Shown here piece after piece: positions 11,930-21,864 of a stretch of 64,000 bases of DNA. Made by a program: the position numbers and the translations under genes. The notes under the pieces are model-generated. The model was given only the letters and a program-made list of their open reading frames with translations. It was not told the origin of the DNA and searched no databases. Source of the DNA: Gautieria morchelliformis (lineage: Eukaryota > Basidiomycota > Agaricomycetes > Gomphales > Gomphaceae); assembly GCA_015179125.1 (NCBI GenBank), contig WHVA01000456.1:1-64000 (forward strand), in the 5' to 3' direction. Each line of letters starts with the position of its first letter. Positions within the stretch are counted from its first letter, which is position 1.

Positions 11930-12330
11930 GTCACAGGTGAATGAATGTACCGTTGATGGGGCACTACTGAAGTGCGTTTCTAATCCTGAGCAAGAGTCTA
12001 GAGACTGTTTTGACGAGTAAGTCAACTTTGCATGTAACAATTGGAATCGGAAACAGACACCACTTACATGGCAGAGCTTGTTCATGTGCATCGAATATCC
12101 AGAATTATTGCCATTTCGTAGAGCACGTTCATAACGTTTTCGTTGAAAGTGTCACCTGTGACCTGTTGGGAACAAAGCTAAGGGGGACAGACGGCCACAA
12201 AGAATGCTTCTGAAACGGCGGGAGTAAGACCGCGGAACATTGCTAATTAGCAACTAGGGAGTACAAGACGTTAGAGAAATAAAAGAGCGAGAACGACGCT
12301 CAGTGTGCATTCTAATAGATTGGGACCACT
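11930..12330 (-). pseudogene. Decayed paralogue of the adjacent secreted Cys-rich protein gene
   Basis: On the minus strand the blocks follow the same order as in the intact gene 1.1 kb to the right: a signal-peptide-like CGTCGTTCTCGCTCTTTTAT stretch near 12270-12300, the block ending GTCACAGGTGA near 12130 (first intron donor), a TGCACATGAACAAGC block near 12085, GTTGACTTACTCGTC near 12020 (an intron branch region) and a block matching CCACCGACGGTGCGTTCATGCGAG near 11950. Frames are shifted and the Ser/Gly tail is absent. The pattern indicates a tandem duplicate that has lost coding capacity. Confidence 0.6.
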
Positions 12331-12592
12331 ATTGTAGGTACCAGGGACTTCTAACGGCACAATCCATACATCACTGCTTAAGTAAGCGGGCCGCTCTCAC
12401 GTTTGATGTTACAAAAGGTATGGATCAATGAAATAAACTGATAGTAATATCATTCCAAATTAGATGGATGAGGAAAAGGCGGAGCATCATCATGATCAAG
12501 GGAGTGACAGACGGGGAGTGACAGATGTTCTTTACTTTGACAAGTTCACGTCCCTTATTAGGGGTAAGGAGAGGATTTGGAAGAAACAGAAA

Positions 12593-13477
12593 TCAAGCGG
12601 CGAGAAGGAGACCGATCACTCCTGACAAAGCAGCCGCGATGGACGCATACGACATTCTGGTTATAATGGCACCGTTTTTTGGTGTACCAAGCGAATTTCC
12701 ATTGGGAGAGCCGGTTCCACTGGGAGAGCTTGCAGCGCTGGTCGTTCCACTTGGCGAGCCTGTTCCACCAGAAGAGATCGTCTGACTAGGAGTGCTAGAT
12801 CCACTTGCAGAGGCGCCACCAGCAGAGAGCTGTTCAGTTTAAGAGCATTAAGTTCATTGTGCTATTCGATACGGGCTCGCATGAACGCACCGTCGGTGGG
12901 CTAGTGAAAGGCGTCCCTGCCTCAGAGCAGGCGGAGTCAAGGCCTTCACGACAAGTAAGCCAACTATGTAACGAGTGAGGACAAATACCGCTTACTTTGT
13001 AAGATTTGCTGCGCTGAGGCAGAATCAAGACCCCCCGCGGAAACAAGGCAAGAATAGCATGACGAAAGGGAACTACCGAAGGAGGAGGAACTGGACCAAA
13101 ATGGGCTTGGCTTGAGTGGATGATTAATGGGCACACGAACCAACACATACCAGGTGCAGGTCGTGGGGTTCGCTGTATTCGCTTGCAAACAGCTAGCCAC
13201 ACTTGAGAGAGCAGAGCATGCAGATTCGCACTGAATACCCAGAAACATTATCAAGGCATTGTTATGAAGTGTCTTCGAAGTCCTCACCTGTGACACGTTG
13301 GGGATGTTAAAGTTGGGAATGGCAGATTGTCTCCGTGCGAGAGTCGTATCTGTGCCACGGGGAACAGCCGAAGCTAGGCAGATAAGTTAACGGATTTATC
13401 ACTGGCCACCAAAGCTAGAAGACCACCATACCACTAGAAAATAAAATAGTGAGAACGACAAGGAATGTAGATAGCAT
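12593..13477 (-). CDS. Small secreted cysteine-rich protein with predicted GPI anchor
   Basis: I infer six exons (13477-13432, 13373-13288, 13230-13151, 13072-12996, 12943-12873, 12829-12593) giving about 198 residues; all junctions are GT-AG and keep frame. It opens with a signal peptide (MLSTFLVVLTILF), followed by a motif RRQSAIPNFNIP, about nine cysteines in a 75-residue core (CESACSALSSVASC, then SSCYSCLV), a Ser/Gly/Thr-rich linker and a hydrophobic C-terminus (ASIAAALSGVIGLLLAA) expected to be cleaved for GPI attachment. This architecture is common in Agaricomycete cell-surface proteins of unknown function, probably cell wall or plasma membrane. The 43-bp last intron is at the short end. 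A broken tandem copy lies downstream. Confidence 0.78.
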
Positions 13478-14140
13478 GGTAGCTGTTAGTTTACTCCGGG
13501 GGAGGTATACTGTATGAAGAAAAACGTACATGCAACGAGTTTTTATACTAGGCTGGTGCCAAGAGCGCCGTTGCCTCGTTTAAAAATAGGTTGAGAGTTG
13601 CTTTCACGACTAATGCAGATATAGATGTCGGATAACAGTGGGCGATCCGTCCATGGGCGATCAGCGGCGCAAGAAAACTACCCCATTATCTGGCGTGTTA
13701 CGCGTCGCGGGGCAGACTACATATGTGCCTCCAGTATGAATTGCCTATGTACCAATCAAGACCTGTATATCAGGAGTCAGGCACATACAGGCGGTGTTCT
13801 AACGACGGCGGTAACTGTCGATCCGATCAAGATTACCGACGCGAGATCAAGACTCTCGCCATGTGACCTCGATCATGTTACTGTAGAAATTCGGCTCCGC
13901 AAGGAGCGGAGGTGGCTTCAAGCTTTAGCAACCTTACTTCGCCTCGGCGCCGTACAACGGACGGCCACATTACGGTCTCATCCGTAACGTAGATATGCGT
14001 ACCATATGTCGCGCTGCCAGAGCCCGGGACGGTACGGAGTGCTGCGAAAACTGACAATTACAATATGAACTAGACACGTATCAAGAAACTGAAACGCAAA
14101 TGAGAGACCCCAGAGCTCGCGACTTTCTCAGAAGAGGGTT
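13478..14140. other. Intergenic, promoter side of the secreted protein gene
   Basis: It holds the upstream region of the secreted protein gene and the 3' flank of the fucosyltransferase-like gene. An open frame on the plus strand (13625-13987) has no recognisable motif and I do not call it a gene. Confidence 0.4.
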
Positions 14141-15859
14141 TCAGCCCCTCTGCACAATGTTCCAGTTGTGATATGCACGCCACAGCACGTCCTCCACGAA
14201 ACGGCTCAATGTGCTTCCTGGTGTCCCGACGACGACCCGTGCCTTGGCTGCAACCATCGCGTCGAGGAAGGGGGAAAGCAGTGAAACGAGTGGGTCAGAC
14301 ACCAACGAACGACCAGCGTCGCCGTCGAGTGACATCCTGGAATCACTAGCCCAAGGCACCGATAGCTCGCTCAGCCTGGCCACTTCGCTTCTGAAGTGGT
14401 GGAGATAATAAAGGCAGGGGAATGTGTGGCCAAAGATGGATAGGACTTGGTGGCCGGGTTTATCCGTGGCAATGAAAAGTGGGATTCTCAACAACGGATG
14501 GAGGGCACTCCGCAGGCAGTCATCTGTGCGGTTTAGGGCAGGCGGTGGCGGATGAGGCGCGCGGGAGGCTGCAGCATCCCTAACCCGCGGGGGAGGGTGT
14601 CTATATATACCTCTCCTACCCCCTATCCGCAACTCTATCTTTGCAGCATCTTCATCACTCAGCCCAAGCTCCCTAACGAGCTTCCACCAGACCAAGCGCA
14701 CATTCCGTCTCCTCGTTTCTGCATCTGCGAAAATGCCGTCGCCCAACCGAAGGTGTGCAGCTGCATATCTCCAGTCGCCGCCTAGCTCGCGCGAATCCCG
14801 TACACTGTCAGCAATTCTTAGGAGATCCGGGTTAGCATATACCATCGCACGTCGGACATTGCCTCGCAGTTCAATATTCGCCGGGTCTGATAACCGAATG
14901 CGTGTCGTACCAAAAAGACTGCCCAACTGGAGAAGACGATGTCCGCGTGAGAGACTGGCAAGCGTGGGGAGATTAATCCGCTCCTTGTATCGGGCTCCAA
15001 GAGGCTTGTCATCCGTCTGAGAGTCAAAGAAACGAAATTCGTAAGCGCTGGTGTCGTTAAGGAAGTAAGTTTGAGAGGGAGTGAGACGCAAACTTAGAAG
15101 GAACATGTCGGTGAGGTCACTTCGCAACAGTATCTTGATGCCGTGTTTCTGCGCTAGGCTTGGCAGCTCGGTGAGCCACTCCCAGGGAACATGTGTGCGT
15201 GTCCAGAAGTCGGTACACTCGTCGGGAATATACATGGCCTTGGACACGAAGACGCAGTGTTCCAGTCCAACCTTGCTCGACAGGGCAACATCAACCTGCA
15301 AGTTGACAGATGGACGGTAGCGAAGAGGAGGATGGCCGAGAAGGATAGGCGGCATCAGGAGGGTACGGTTAAGGATATGCGAGATGACCAGCGCATTCTC
15401 AAGCGCAATACGCTGGTTATGAAAACCACTATGCGGCAGGTAGGAAAGATATTTTTCAGAGTAATCCCGGGACCTTGGTACTGGTTCGTGCTCTAGGACT
15501 CTAGGCGCGGGGAGAGGTGTGATGAACTCGTCATAGAGCGCTGCGGGAGAGGAGCCCAGCTGAGAGCGTGCTGAGAACGGAAATGGCAAGATGTCCCACC
15601 TGGAACTGCGATTCAGCAGATATAGCGCGAAACAAACAGCAATAAGAATCGCAAAAGCCAGGGCTGCCAGGATAGCAGCAGTTTTCCGCTCAGCGTCTGT
15701 AGGTACAATATTTCCACCATAGCGGTCACCCCTCAATGGGCCATTATAACGTGGAGGTCGCACAGGTCTGAGTCGTGGAATCCCCCTCTCTAAGGTCACC
15801 GACGGCGATGCTTGCGCGTGCGTACGATTGAACATGAATGATAGAGGTGGAGCGGACAA
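14141..15859 (-). CDS. O-fucosyltransferase-like type II membrane protein (CigA-like)
   Basis: Intronless, 572 residues. A short basic cytoplasmic N-terminus is followed by a single membrane anchor at residues 61-82 and a lumenal domain. The segment HSGFHNQR (143-150) and the following helix with NRTLLMPP match the nucleotide-sugar loop of GDP-fucose protein O-fucosyltransferase-fold enzymes. AAHLRLGDG (367-375) is the second signature, and GTPGSTLSRFVEDV near 548-561 is the C-terminal donor-binding region. It is likely a Golgi or ER glycosyltransferase. Basidiomycete relatives are often labelled CigA, from memory. Acceptor and sugar are unknown. A Pro/Arg-rich insertion near 420-445 looks disordered. 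An alternative start is Met9. Confidence 0.8.
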   Translation of the reverse strand: MSAPPLSFMFNRTHAQASPSVTLERGIPRLRPVRPPRYNGPLRGDRYGGNIVPTDAERKTAAILAALAFAILIAVCFALYLLNRSSRWDILPFPFSARSQLGSSPAALYDEFITPLPAPRVLEHEPVPRSRDYSEKYLSYLPHSGFHNQRIALENALVISHILNRTLLMPPILLGHPPLRYRPSVNLQVDVALSSKVGLEHCVFVSKAMYIPDECTDFWTRTHVPWEWLTELPSLAQKHGIKILLRSDLTDMFLLSLRLTPSQTYFLNDTSAYEFRFFDSQTDDKPLGARYKERINLPTLASLSRGHRLLQLGSLFGTTRIRLSDPANIELRGNVRRAMVYANPDLLRIADSVRDSRELGGDWRYAAAHLRLGDGIFADAETRRRNVRLVWWKLVRELGLSDEDAAKIELRIGGRRGIYRHPPPRVRDAAASRAPHPPPPALNRTDDCLRSALHPLLRIPLFIATDKPGHQVLSIFGHTFPCLYYLHHFRSEVARLSELSVPWASDSRMSLDGDAGRSLVSDPLVSLLSPFLDAMVAAKARVVVGTPGSTLSRFVEDVLWRAYHNWNIVQRG

Positions 15860-15887
15860 TCAAAATATTTTGTAGTCACAACATACT

Positions 15888-15899
15888 CTATAAATAGCT
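15888..15899 (-). promoter_or_regulatory. TATA-like box for the fucosyltransferase-like gene
   Basis: CTATTTATAGAG on the minus strand lies about 30 bp before the ATG at 15859 and only a few bases after the TFIIIA stop at 15905. Upstream control must therefore sit inside the TFIIIA 3' coding end, or the next in-frame Met9 is used. This is a sequence match only. Confidence 0.4.
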
Positions 15900-15904
15900 G
15901 CCAG

Positions 15905-17704
15905 TCAAATTGTGTCTGAATGCTGCTCTCTCCAGTTCCTGACCCACTCGTCCGTCTCATCCTTGGTGAGCTCCAAACCATGGTCCGACTTCAAATGACG
16001 CCTCAAATCATAGGCCCTACTAAACATGAAGGCACATTGCCCCAAGCCTGCTTGCGCCGGCGTAGGCTTATCCCCATTCAGATCTTCCGATTCGAATCTG
16101 TCTGGCCATGGGCACGGGACGAGCGCACGGCGGGTATTGTGATGTGCAGAAGGGGAGACGTAGTTTGTACCAGTGATCCATCCGATGATCGAAGACGACT
16201 CTCCCTCACCCTCAGAGGACGCAGGCGCCGCATTGACGGGCCGTTCCTTCGCCCTGTGGTTTTTGGCCGTATGCCGTTGCAATAGATGCTTATACCCAAA
16301 TGTCTGGCCGCATGCTGGATACAAACATATGTGGTCCCGACGGCCAAGATGGGTGATGTTATTATGGTTCTTCAAAGCTCTTTTCTGAAGACAATGGATG
16401 GGTAAGTATCAATCCATGCAAAAAACGCGACATGTACTCGCCGACTTGAATGCCTTTACGCAACCGTCCACCTCACATACCCAGTCTCGCCCTACCTCTC
16501 CACCCCTCCGTCGCTTCTTCGGTCGATCATCCTCAGCCACGGCTGTTTCTAACGCATCCTCAGTATCCCTCTGTTCGTGCATCTTGAGATGCTCTTTCAG
16601 CCCATTGTTTGACGGGAAGATTCGGCCCTCGCATTCTGCATAGGGACATGTCGGCGGATGATGTTCGCGATTATGAGCCTGTAGAGCAGTCCAGTTTGCA
16701 AAATAGAGGGGAGACGATGTGCCCGGTGCTAAGGTAGTCCTGCAGGTGTCGTTTACACAAGCATACCGATTGGCTGCAGTGGATCTTCATCAGCCACAAA
16801 TTATGTGTGAACGGTCGCGTATACCTTCGTGCACTTTAGAGTGCCCGCGCAGATGTTGGTTAGTTGCAAACGATCTGCTGCATCCTGGTGCCGGACATTG
16901 GCACGGCTTCGTCCCGGACGGACAGTGCACATCGGCGACATGTCTTTTCAGTTGGTTATGTTTGGCAAATCGGTGATCACATCCGTCCTGGTCGCACTAT
17001 ATCCATGTCGCTCATCGTACAATTCCTTCATCATCTATTATGACGAAAATTACAATTACCTTGAAGGGTTTCTCTCCGTTATGAACCCTGGTGAGGTGCA
17101 CATTCAAATGCTGGGAGGTCCAAAAGCGCTTGGGACACGGTGACTCAGGGCATGCCAGAGGTCGGTCTGACGCAGTAAGGTGGCTGCGAACATGTGCTAT
17201 GAGGTGGGATTTGCGTATATATGACTTGTTACACGTTGAGCAAATATACGGTCTCTAGATAGATCTTTTCAACGGCGTCGATGACAGCGCTATGGTAGAA
17301 ACACACACCTCTCCAGTATGCGAGCGTTCATGCTCGGCAAGTCTTGAGGGCTTCCTGTAAGATTTCATGCAACCTTGATGTGTGCAGCGATATAGCCGCT
17401 TGGTTGGTGTTTCTGATCCAGGAGGGCGAAAACCGTTTTCTATGCTTTCCACGCTCCCGCTGTCGTCGAGAACCTCATCGTCTCCATCTGCATCTTCACC
17501 CTCAGCGAAGTCGGAGTCCAAGTCGTCATCTCCATCCTCTGTGGCTTCGCTGCTAGTCGCATAACCACAGAGAGACGCGGCTTTGCTTGAGGATGCGAAG
17601 GCAACAGATGCCTTGCGCTTCCCTAAAGCAATGGCTCGGGAGAGCTGAGATGTTATAACTACTTCCACAACCAGGGAGCCCACCGACCGCGTTGGGACGG
17701 CCAT
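15905..17704 (-). CDS. TFIIIA: Transcription factor IIIA, ten C2H2 zinc fingers
   Basis: The inferred exons are 17704-17309, 17254-17060, 16996-16825, 16773-16442 and 16384-15905, giving 524 residues. An acidic Ser-rich N-terminus (GDDDLDSDFAEG) precedes fingers beginning CTHQGCMKSY, CSTCNKSYI, CPESPCPKRF, CDQDGCDHRF, CQCPAPGCSRSF, CVNDTCRTTL, CPYAECEGRI, CEVDGCVKAF and CLYPACGQTF. A tenth, widely spaced finger ends CAFMFSRAYDLRRHLKSDH. The TGE-RPY and NGEKPF linkers are standard. Nine or ten fingers with this spacing identify TFIIIA, the 5S rRNA gene factor acting in the nucleus. A basic KKRRRGG patch after finger 7 may be the nuclear signal. The last intron appears to use a GC donor (GCGAGT). 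The start codon is less certain than the fingers. Confidence 0.9.
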
Positions 17705-18355
17705 TAACAGATCGAACCAAGCAAAAGGTTTTTGAGACGGAGATCAGCGCCGCGATGCCGACAGTTATGTAATCCCACGGTGCCCTTTCCATATAGGTCT
17801 CGGAATAAAAACACAGTGATCAGTGCGTGAGCTGTAGGTTGTAATAATATGCACTCAGACTCGATGCTCTACTAAGTGCTATATAGGAGCATGTTACATA
17901 TTGGGCCATCAAAGACAATCCGCGATGCCCAATGCACGTGTAAGTACTTGGTGGCAGTGGCACCAAGAACATGATACTAATTGTTACCACCGACACAAGG
18001 CTTAGGCTTTAAGCAACTACAAGTACTATAGAGTTAAATTGATACCGTCGACGTCGCACCTGTGCATGCATGTGGTGAAGGCTCGAAGTCATTAGGTACC
18101 TTCCCCCGGTGCCTGGAGTAACGACATCCGTACATTGTCTCGATTTACAAACCTGAGATAGCATAGACACACATTTCCACATCATCCGGAACGCCATATC
18201 TCCAACTCTGCGGCTCTCTTGCGCGAAGTCCAGCTTGGTATCAGTTTAGGACACGCAGATGCATGCATCATAGTATCAGATACACAGTCGGGGAATACAC
18301 TTGGACAAGATCAATACATGCCAGTTCCAGGCAGAAGAAGTATCATGTACGTACA
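17705..18355. other. Intergenic region upstream of TFIIIA
   Basis: It carries the TFIIIA promoter side and the 3' flank of the next minus-strand gene. I see short open frames only and no motif I can name. Confidence 0.4.
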
Positions 18356-19303
18356 CTAATGTTTTCTCAGTATTTTTACCATGGTCGAGAGCCCGCAATG
18401 ATCGCTGATATACCCGCCGCTCAACATTCGAGCCCGGTGTGCAATGCGCGCCGGATAACCAACTTCCACCCTTTCCGTTGGGAAGTATAGAATTTTATCA
18501 AGCCTTGCCGGTGGTTGCTCTGTCGGAGGCTGATAACCCCATGTCATAGAATCTCGCTTGGGACTCTTACACGCATCCGAAAAACCGGCTTCAAATGGTG
18601 CCGTTGCATCGGAGTTCTGGACACTCCACATGCTCCCGGCGCATATGCAGGCGTCGAGATTCGGCACGTTGAGCATTCGTGCGATCTGTTTGAGTTGTTT
18701 GGGACGGGCGCGTGAACCCGAAGGGTCCGGTTCAAGATGTGTATTGGCAATGCGGATGGTACGGATGCGTTTGTCGGGTTGCTCCTCTTGCGTTTCGGGA
18801 GGAGGCGCAGAGAGATGGATATCAAGAAACAGAGCCTGGCGTCCTACGGTGGTCATATGCAGCTCTACAGCAAACACGGTGGTCACGGGCATAGTTTTCG
18901 AGATAAGGGTGACGATCCCGTAAGGCGTTATCCAATCATCTGTAGATATTGGCGCTAAAACAAAATTCTGACGTATCCACCCAGATTGCAGGAGTGCGGG
19001 GAATACGTCTTTGTGCACCTCCTGCAGTAGAATACAGCAAGGTGTCCTGATAGTATCCCCAAGTACTTTATTTTGCAGAAATCGCATCGCTTGGGTAAAT
19101 CTCTGCTTCACAAGGTACGACCTAGCGTCGAGGTTCCATGTTATGAGCTTTAGCTCACTAGCAGTGAAGTCGGGAACCGATGGAGAATCCACAGATACCC
19201 ATTTCTGTTGGCTATCGATAAACCGGTAGGCCGAAAGAATTTTTGGGGGTGTTGAAGAATCCTCAACAAAGGTAATCATGGTTCGCTGTCGATCCCGGCC
19301 CAC
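18356..19303 (-). CDS. Endonuclease/exonuclease/phosphatase-fold protein, TDP2-like, probably inactive
   Basis: Single exon, 315 residues. The fold signatures appear in order: LITWNLD (53-59), ILLQEVHKD (91-99), NTHLEP (187-192), LDKILY (268-273) and SDHCGL (300-305). The spacing and the TWN...LQE pair resemble tyrosyl-DNA phosphodiesterase 2, which removes trapped topoisomerase II from DNA ends. The GDxN motif that supplies the catalytic Asp and an Asn is replaced by GSMW (223-226). Either the protein has lost catalysis or the local sequence has changed. The rest of the domain is intact. Length suits a lone EEP domain without the UBA segment of animal TDP2. Start could also be Met9. Confidence 0.75.
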   Translation of the reverse strand: MGRDRQRTMITFVEDSSTPPKILSAYRFIDSQQKWVSVDSPSVPDFTASELKLITWNLDARSYLVKQRFTQAMRFLQNKVLGDTIRTPCCILLQEVHKDVFPALLQSGWIRQNFVLAPISTDDWITPYGIVTLISKTMPVTTVFAVELHMTTVGRQALFLDIHLSAPPPETQEEQPDKRIRTIRIANTHLEPDPSGSRARPKQLKQIARMLNVPNLDACICAGSMWSVQNSDATAPFEAGFSDACKSPKRDSMTWGYQPPTEQPPARLDKILYFPTERVEVGYPARIAHRARMLSGGYISDHCGLSTMVKILRKH

Positions 19304-20485
19304 CTCGTGGATGTCCGTCAGTGCGAAAAATGAAAATATCGCATGAAGCTACGTACAGGGCTCGCTTAACCGCACCGCAAGTAGTCAAGAGTAGCGAGCG
19401 TAGTCAGACTGGTTGACAAAACATGTTAAGCGGTAAGCGGTCAATCGGGTATCTCCGACCATGCTGCAGGCTCATGGCAGAAGTTCACGACTTTCTCGCG
19501 GAAGCATATACGTGAAACTCACGGGACAGCGCTAATGCAGGCTTCGTCGAAGCCCGGATAATTGGTTTAGTGTTGTGACCTACTTTCTCAGGTCAGTACC
19601 CCCTTTACGGACGATTCTTACATTCACCGTGGCTGGTAGTGCTTATCGCGGAATAATGGTATAGCTTCAAAATCAATCTCAACAATATTATCCTTTCCTT
19701 CAAGGGACTCACATATACGAATAAAAAAAAGCTGGCCGATAGCCAGAACAGCACATGCATGGCGATTGCTACACCGAAAAGTTTGTAACTTCTTGCCTCG
19801 AAAATTCCGTTAAACATGAGACCGCGCGGTGCAGGTCTGTCAATAAATGGCTAGAAGAGGCATAGATTAAGATGGAGACAATAAACAGCTGCTCCAGGGC
19901 ACGCAGGCGTGGCATTCTGAATCCAGACTTGTACATGCAAGAATTGCAAGAAGGATCAGCTGGAGATCTAGCTCACGTTAAACTCATGTACAAACAAAGG
20001 CGCTGAAATACCTCAGATGCATGGCAGTTCTGTGTATGATAGCAGGCTGTACACAGACTAATGTAGTTCTGCCTTTCCAGGACAATTATAGCCCTCTTAA
20101 GGAACCAACGTAGGTGCGGAGCGATGGTTGCCAACTATGTTCTGAAGATCGTCAGGGAGCCTTGACACCCGTTATGTAGCATCCAGGATAACATGCAGAT
20201 AGTTGCGACACATAAAACGGATGACTTGCTAAATTCCTAAATTCAATCTAGCCCTACGGAAAGCCATCCAGTGCCGTATCGACCACCCGTAAACTAGACT
20301 GCAAGAGTCGAATGAAAAATATGCACGGGGAGATTAAAAGGAGAACATACCAATTTGTAACACGTTTGCCAACTGTTTCCGACAAAACGTCGTCACTACC
20401 TCATATGACCGAGATGGCACCGAAGAAGTACTTAAGTATAGAGATGTGTAAACGCCAAACAGACCCAAACAACAACTAGAGCATC
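19304..20485. other. Divergent intergenic region between EEP protein and epsilon-COP
   Basis: About 1.2 kb separates two divergently transcribed starts and should contain both promoters. It also holds the possible small membrane ORF at 19605-19817. I see no repeat or transposon terminus. Confidence 0.4.
19605..19817 (-). CDS. Possible one-span membrane microprotein
   Basis: The 70-residue frame begins MFNGIFEARSYKLFG and contains one hydrophobic segment, roughly residues 15-37 (VAIAMHVLFWLSASFFLFVY). A GTGAGT donor right after this segment could splice to a short exon and end the protein near 40 residues. No family is recognised. It may be a chance open frame in an intergenic region. Confidence 0.22.
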   Translation of the reverse strand: MFNGIFEARSYKLFGVAIAMHVLFWLSASFFLFVYVSPLKERIILLRLILKLYHYSAISTTSHGECKNRP

Positions 20486-21566
20486 ATGGACTCCTCGGAT
20501 TTGTACTACATCAAGCAACAATTTACTCTGGGTAAGTACCTCTTCACACGCCTAGATGTAGCATCTAAGGCGGGTTATAGGTGCTTGGAAGACACTTACT
20601 GAACTTTCCCCGGACCAGTCCTCGCCAGACTATGGGCAGACACGTCTATATCAAGCCCGTGCCTACATCGCCCTTAACAAGCCACAGGGTGCATTGAACC
20701 TGCTAAATTCTGATGACACATCACTCTCTGTGCGTGCTGTGCGTGCCTTGGCCCGGTACGTTGCAAAAGACAACACCGAGAAGGCTCTGGAAGAGCTACG
20801 CGACCTTTCGGTTGAAATTGATGAAGGCGTGGATGAACAAGAGAAGGGTCTGGTACGAGTTATTGCGGGCACAGCATTTTCCCGTGAAGGAGAGATGGAA
20901 GAGGCACTAGAGAGCTTGGGAGCTGGGACGGGCGTGGAGAATTTGGATGCGTACGTGCCTCCACGTCAACTCCGCTCCATGCTGCATTCAATCGCCTTTG
21001 TCTTTGTTATAGTGTCGCCTTGATTGTTCAGATATACCTCTCAATCAACCGCGTCGACCTCGCTAAAAAGGAATTTGACCGTGCCCGAAAGTGGGCGGAA
21101 GACGATCTCCTTCTGCAACAAATTGAAGCTTCCATCGGTCTTCTCACCGGTAAGGACTCATACTCAAATCCACACTCCTATTACGTGGAGCAGTTGCACA
21201 ATCCGTCACTGTCCTCGGCGCATATGTTGGTGTCGCGCGGTGTCACACATCTACTTCGGGGCGAACTCCCTGAGGCACAGTCAGACTTCTTCGAAGCGCA
21301 GAAGGAGGAGCGCGGCGTGACAGCCGACGCGCTTGCTGGAAGTATCGCTGCCTCGGAATTAGGATCCAAAACAAACGTGGATGCGCTCTGGAGGTATGTA
21401 AACCGTGACCTATCCAGTTGATACTATTTCTGACCATCCCTGAAGCCGTCTACAAAGCGAGTATCCGAAACATCCCTTGGTAATATCCGCTTTACAAAAA
21501 GATACCGAGTTCGATGAGTTGGCCGCGAAGTTCAGTGTCCCTCCCCTTGCTGCTCCTGCAGCATAG
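20486..21566 (+). CDS. SEC28: Coatomer epsilon subunit (epsilon-COP)
   Basis: Four exons (20486-20531, 20581-20950, 21013-21393, 21446-21566) encode 305 residues, the usual length. The N-terminus MDSSDLYYIKQQFTLG is followed by TPR-like helical repeats: RLYQARAYIALNKPQGAL, QIYLSINRVDLAKKEFDRA and LLRGELPEAQSDFFEAQKE. All junctions are GT-AG and in frame. Epsilon-COP stabilises alpha-COP in the COPI coat that buds retrograde vesicles from the Golgi to the ER. The divergent neighbour is the EEP protein, with about 1.2 kb between starts. Confidence 0.93.
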
Positions 21567-21864
21567 ATATAAATTTAGTATCCTCTTTCCATCTTGTCGT
21601 GTGGTGGTCTAAGATCCTATGCCTCTCTGAGGTGAAAATTATGTAGTGGTCTTCAATGCTTAAACTTGCGGTGGTCAAGGTGCCTGCAACTTGGCTAAGG
21701 TTCTCCAACGATGGTGCAACATCAGTATCAGGCAGTCTAGAATCCGCTAACCAATTCCAGTCTTCCGTTCGAACCAGCATTATACCAGGTGTCAGCCACT
21801 TCAGTCATTTTACTTGCTATGTCTTGGGCATTGATGTAACTGTCAGCCGCAAACTTCGCAGCCT
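21567..21864. other. Intergenic between epsilon-COP and BTB gene
   Basis: About 300 bp contain the 3' flank of epsilon-COP and the presumed BTB promoter. I see nothing else. Confidence 0.4.

Noticed and set aside
13625..13987. 120-residue plus-strand frame upstream of the secreted protein gene
   Set aside because: No motif, no splice support, and it lies in the presumed promoter.
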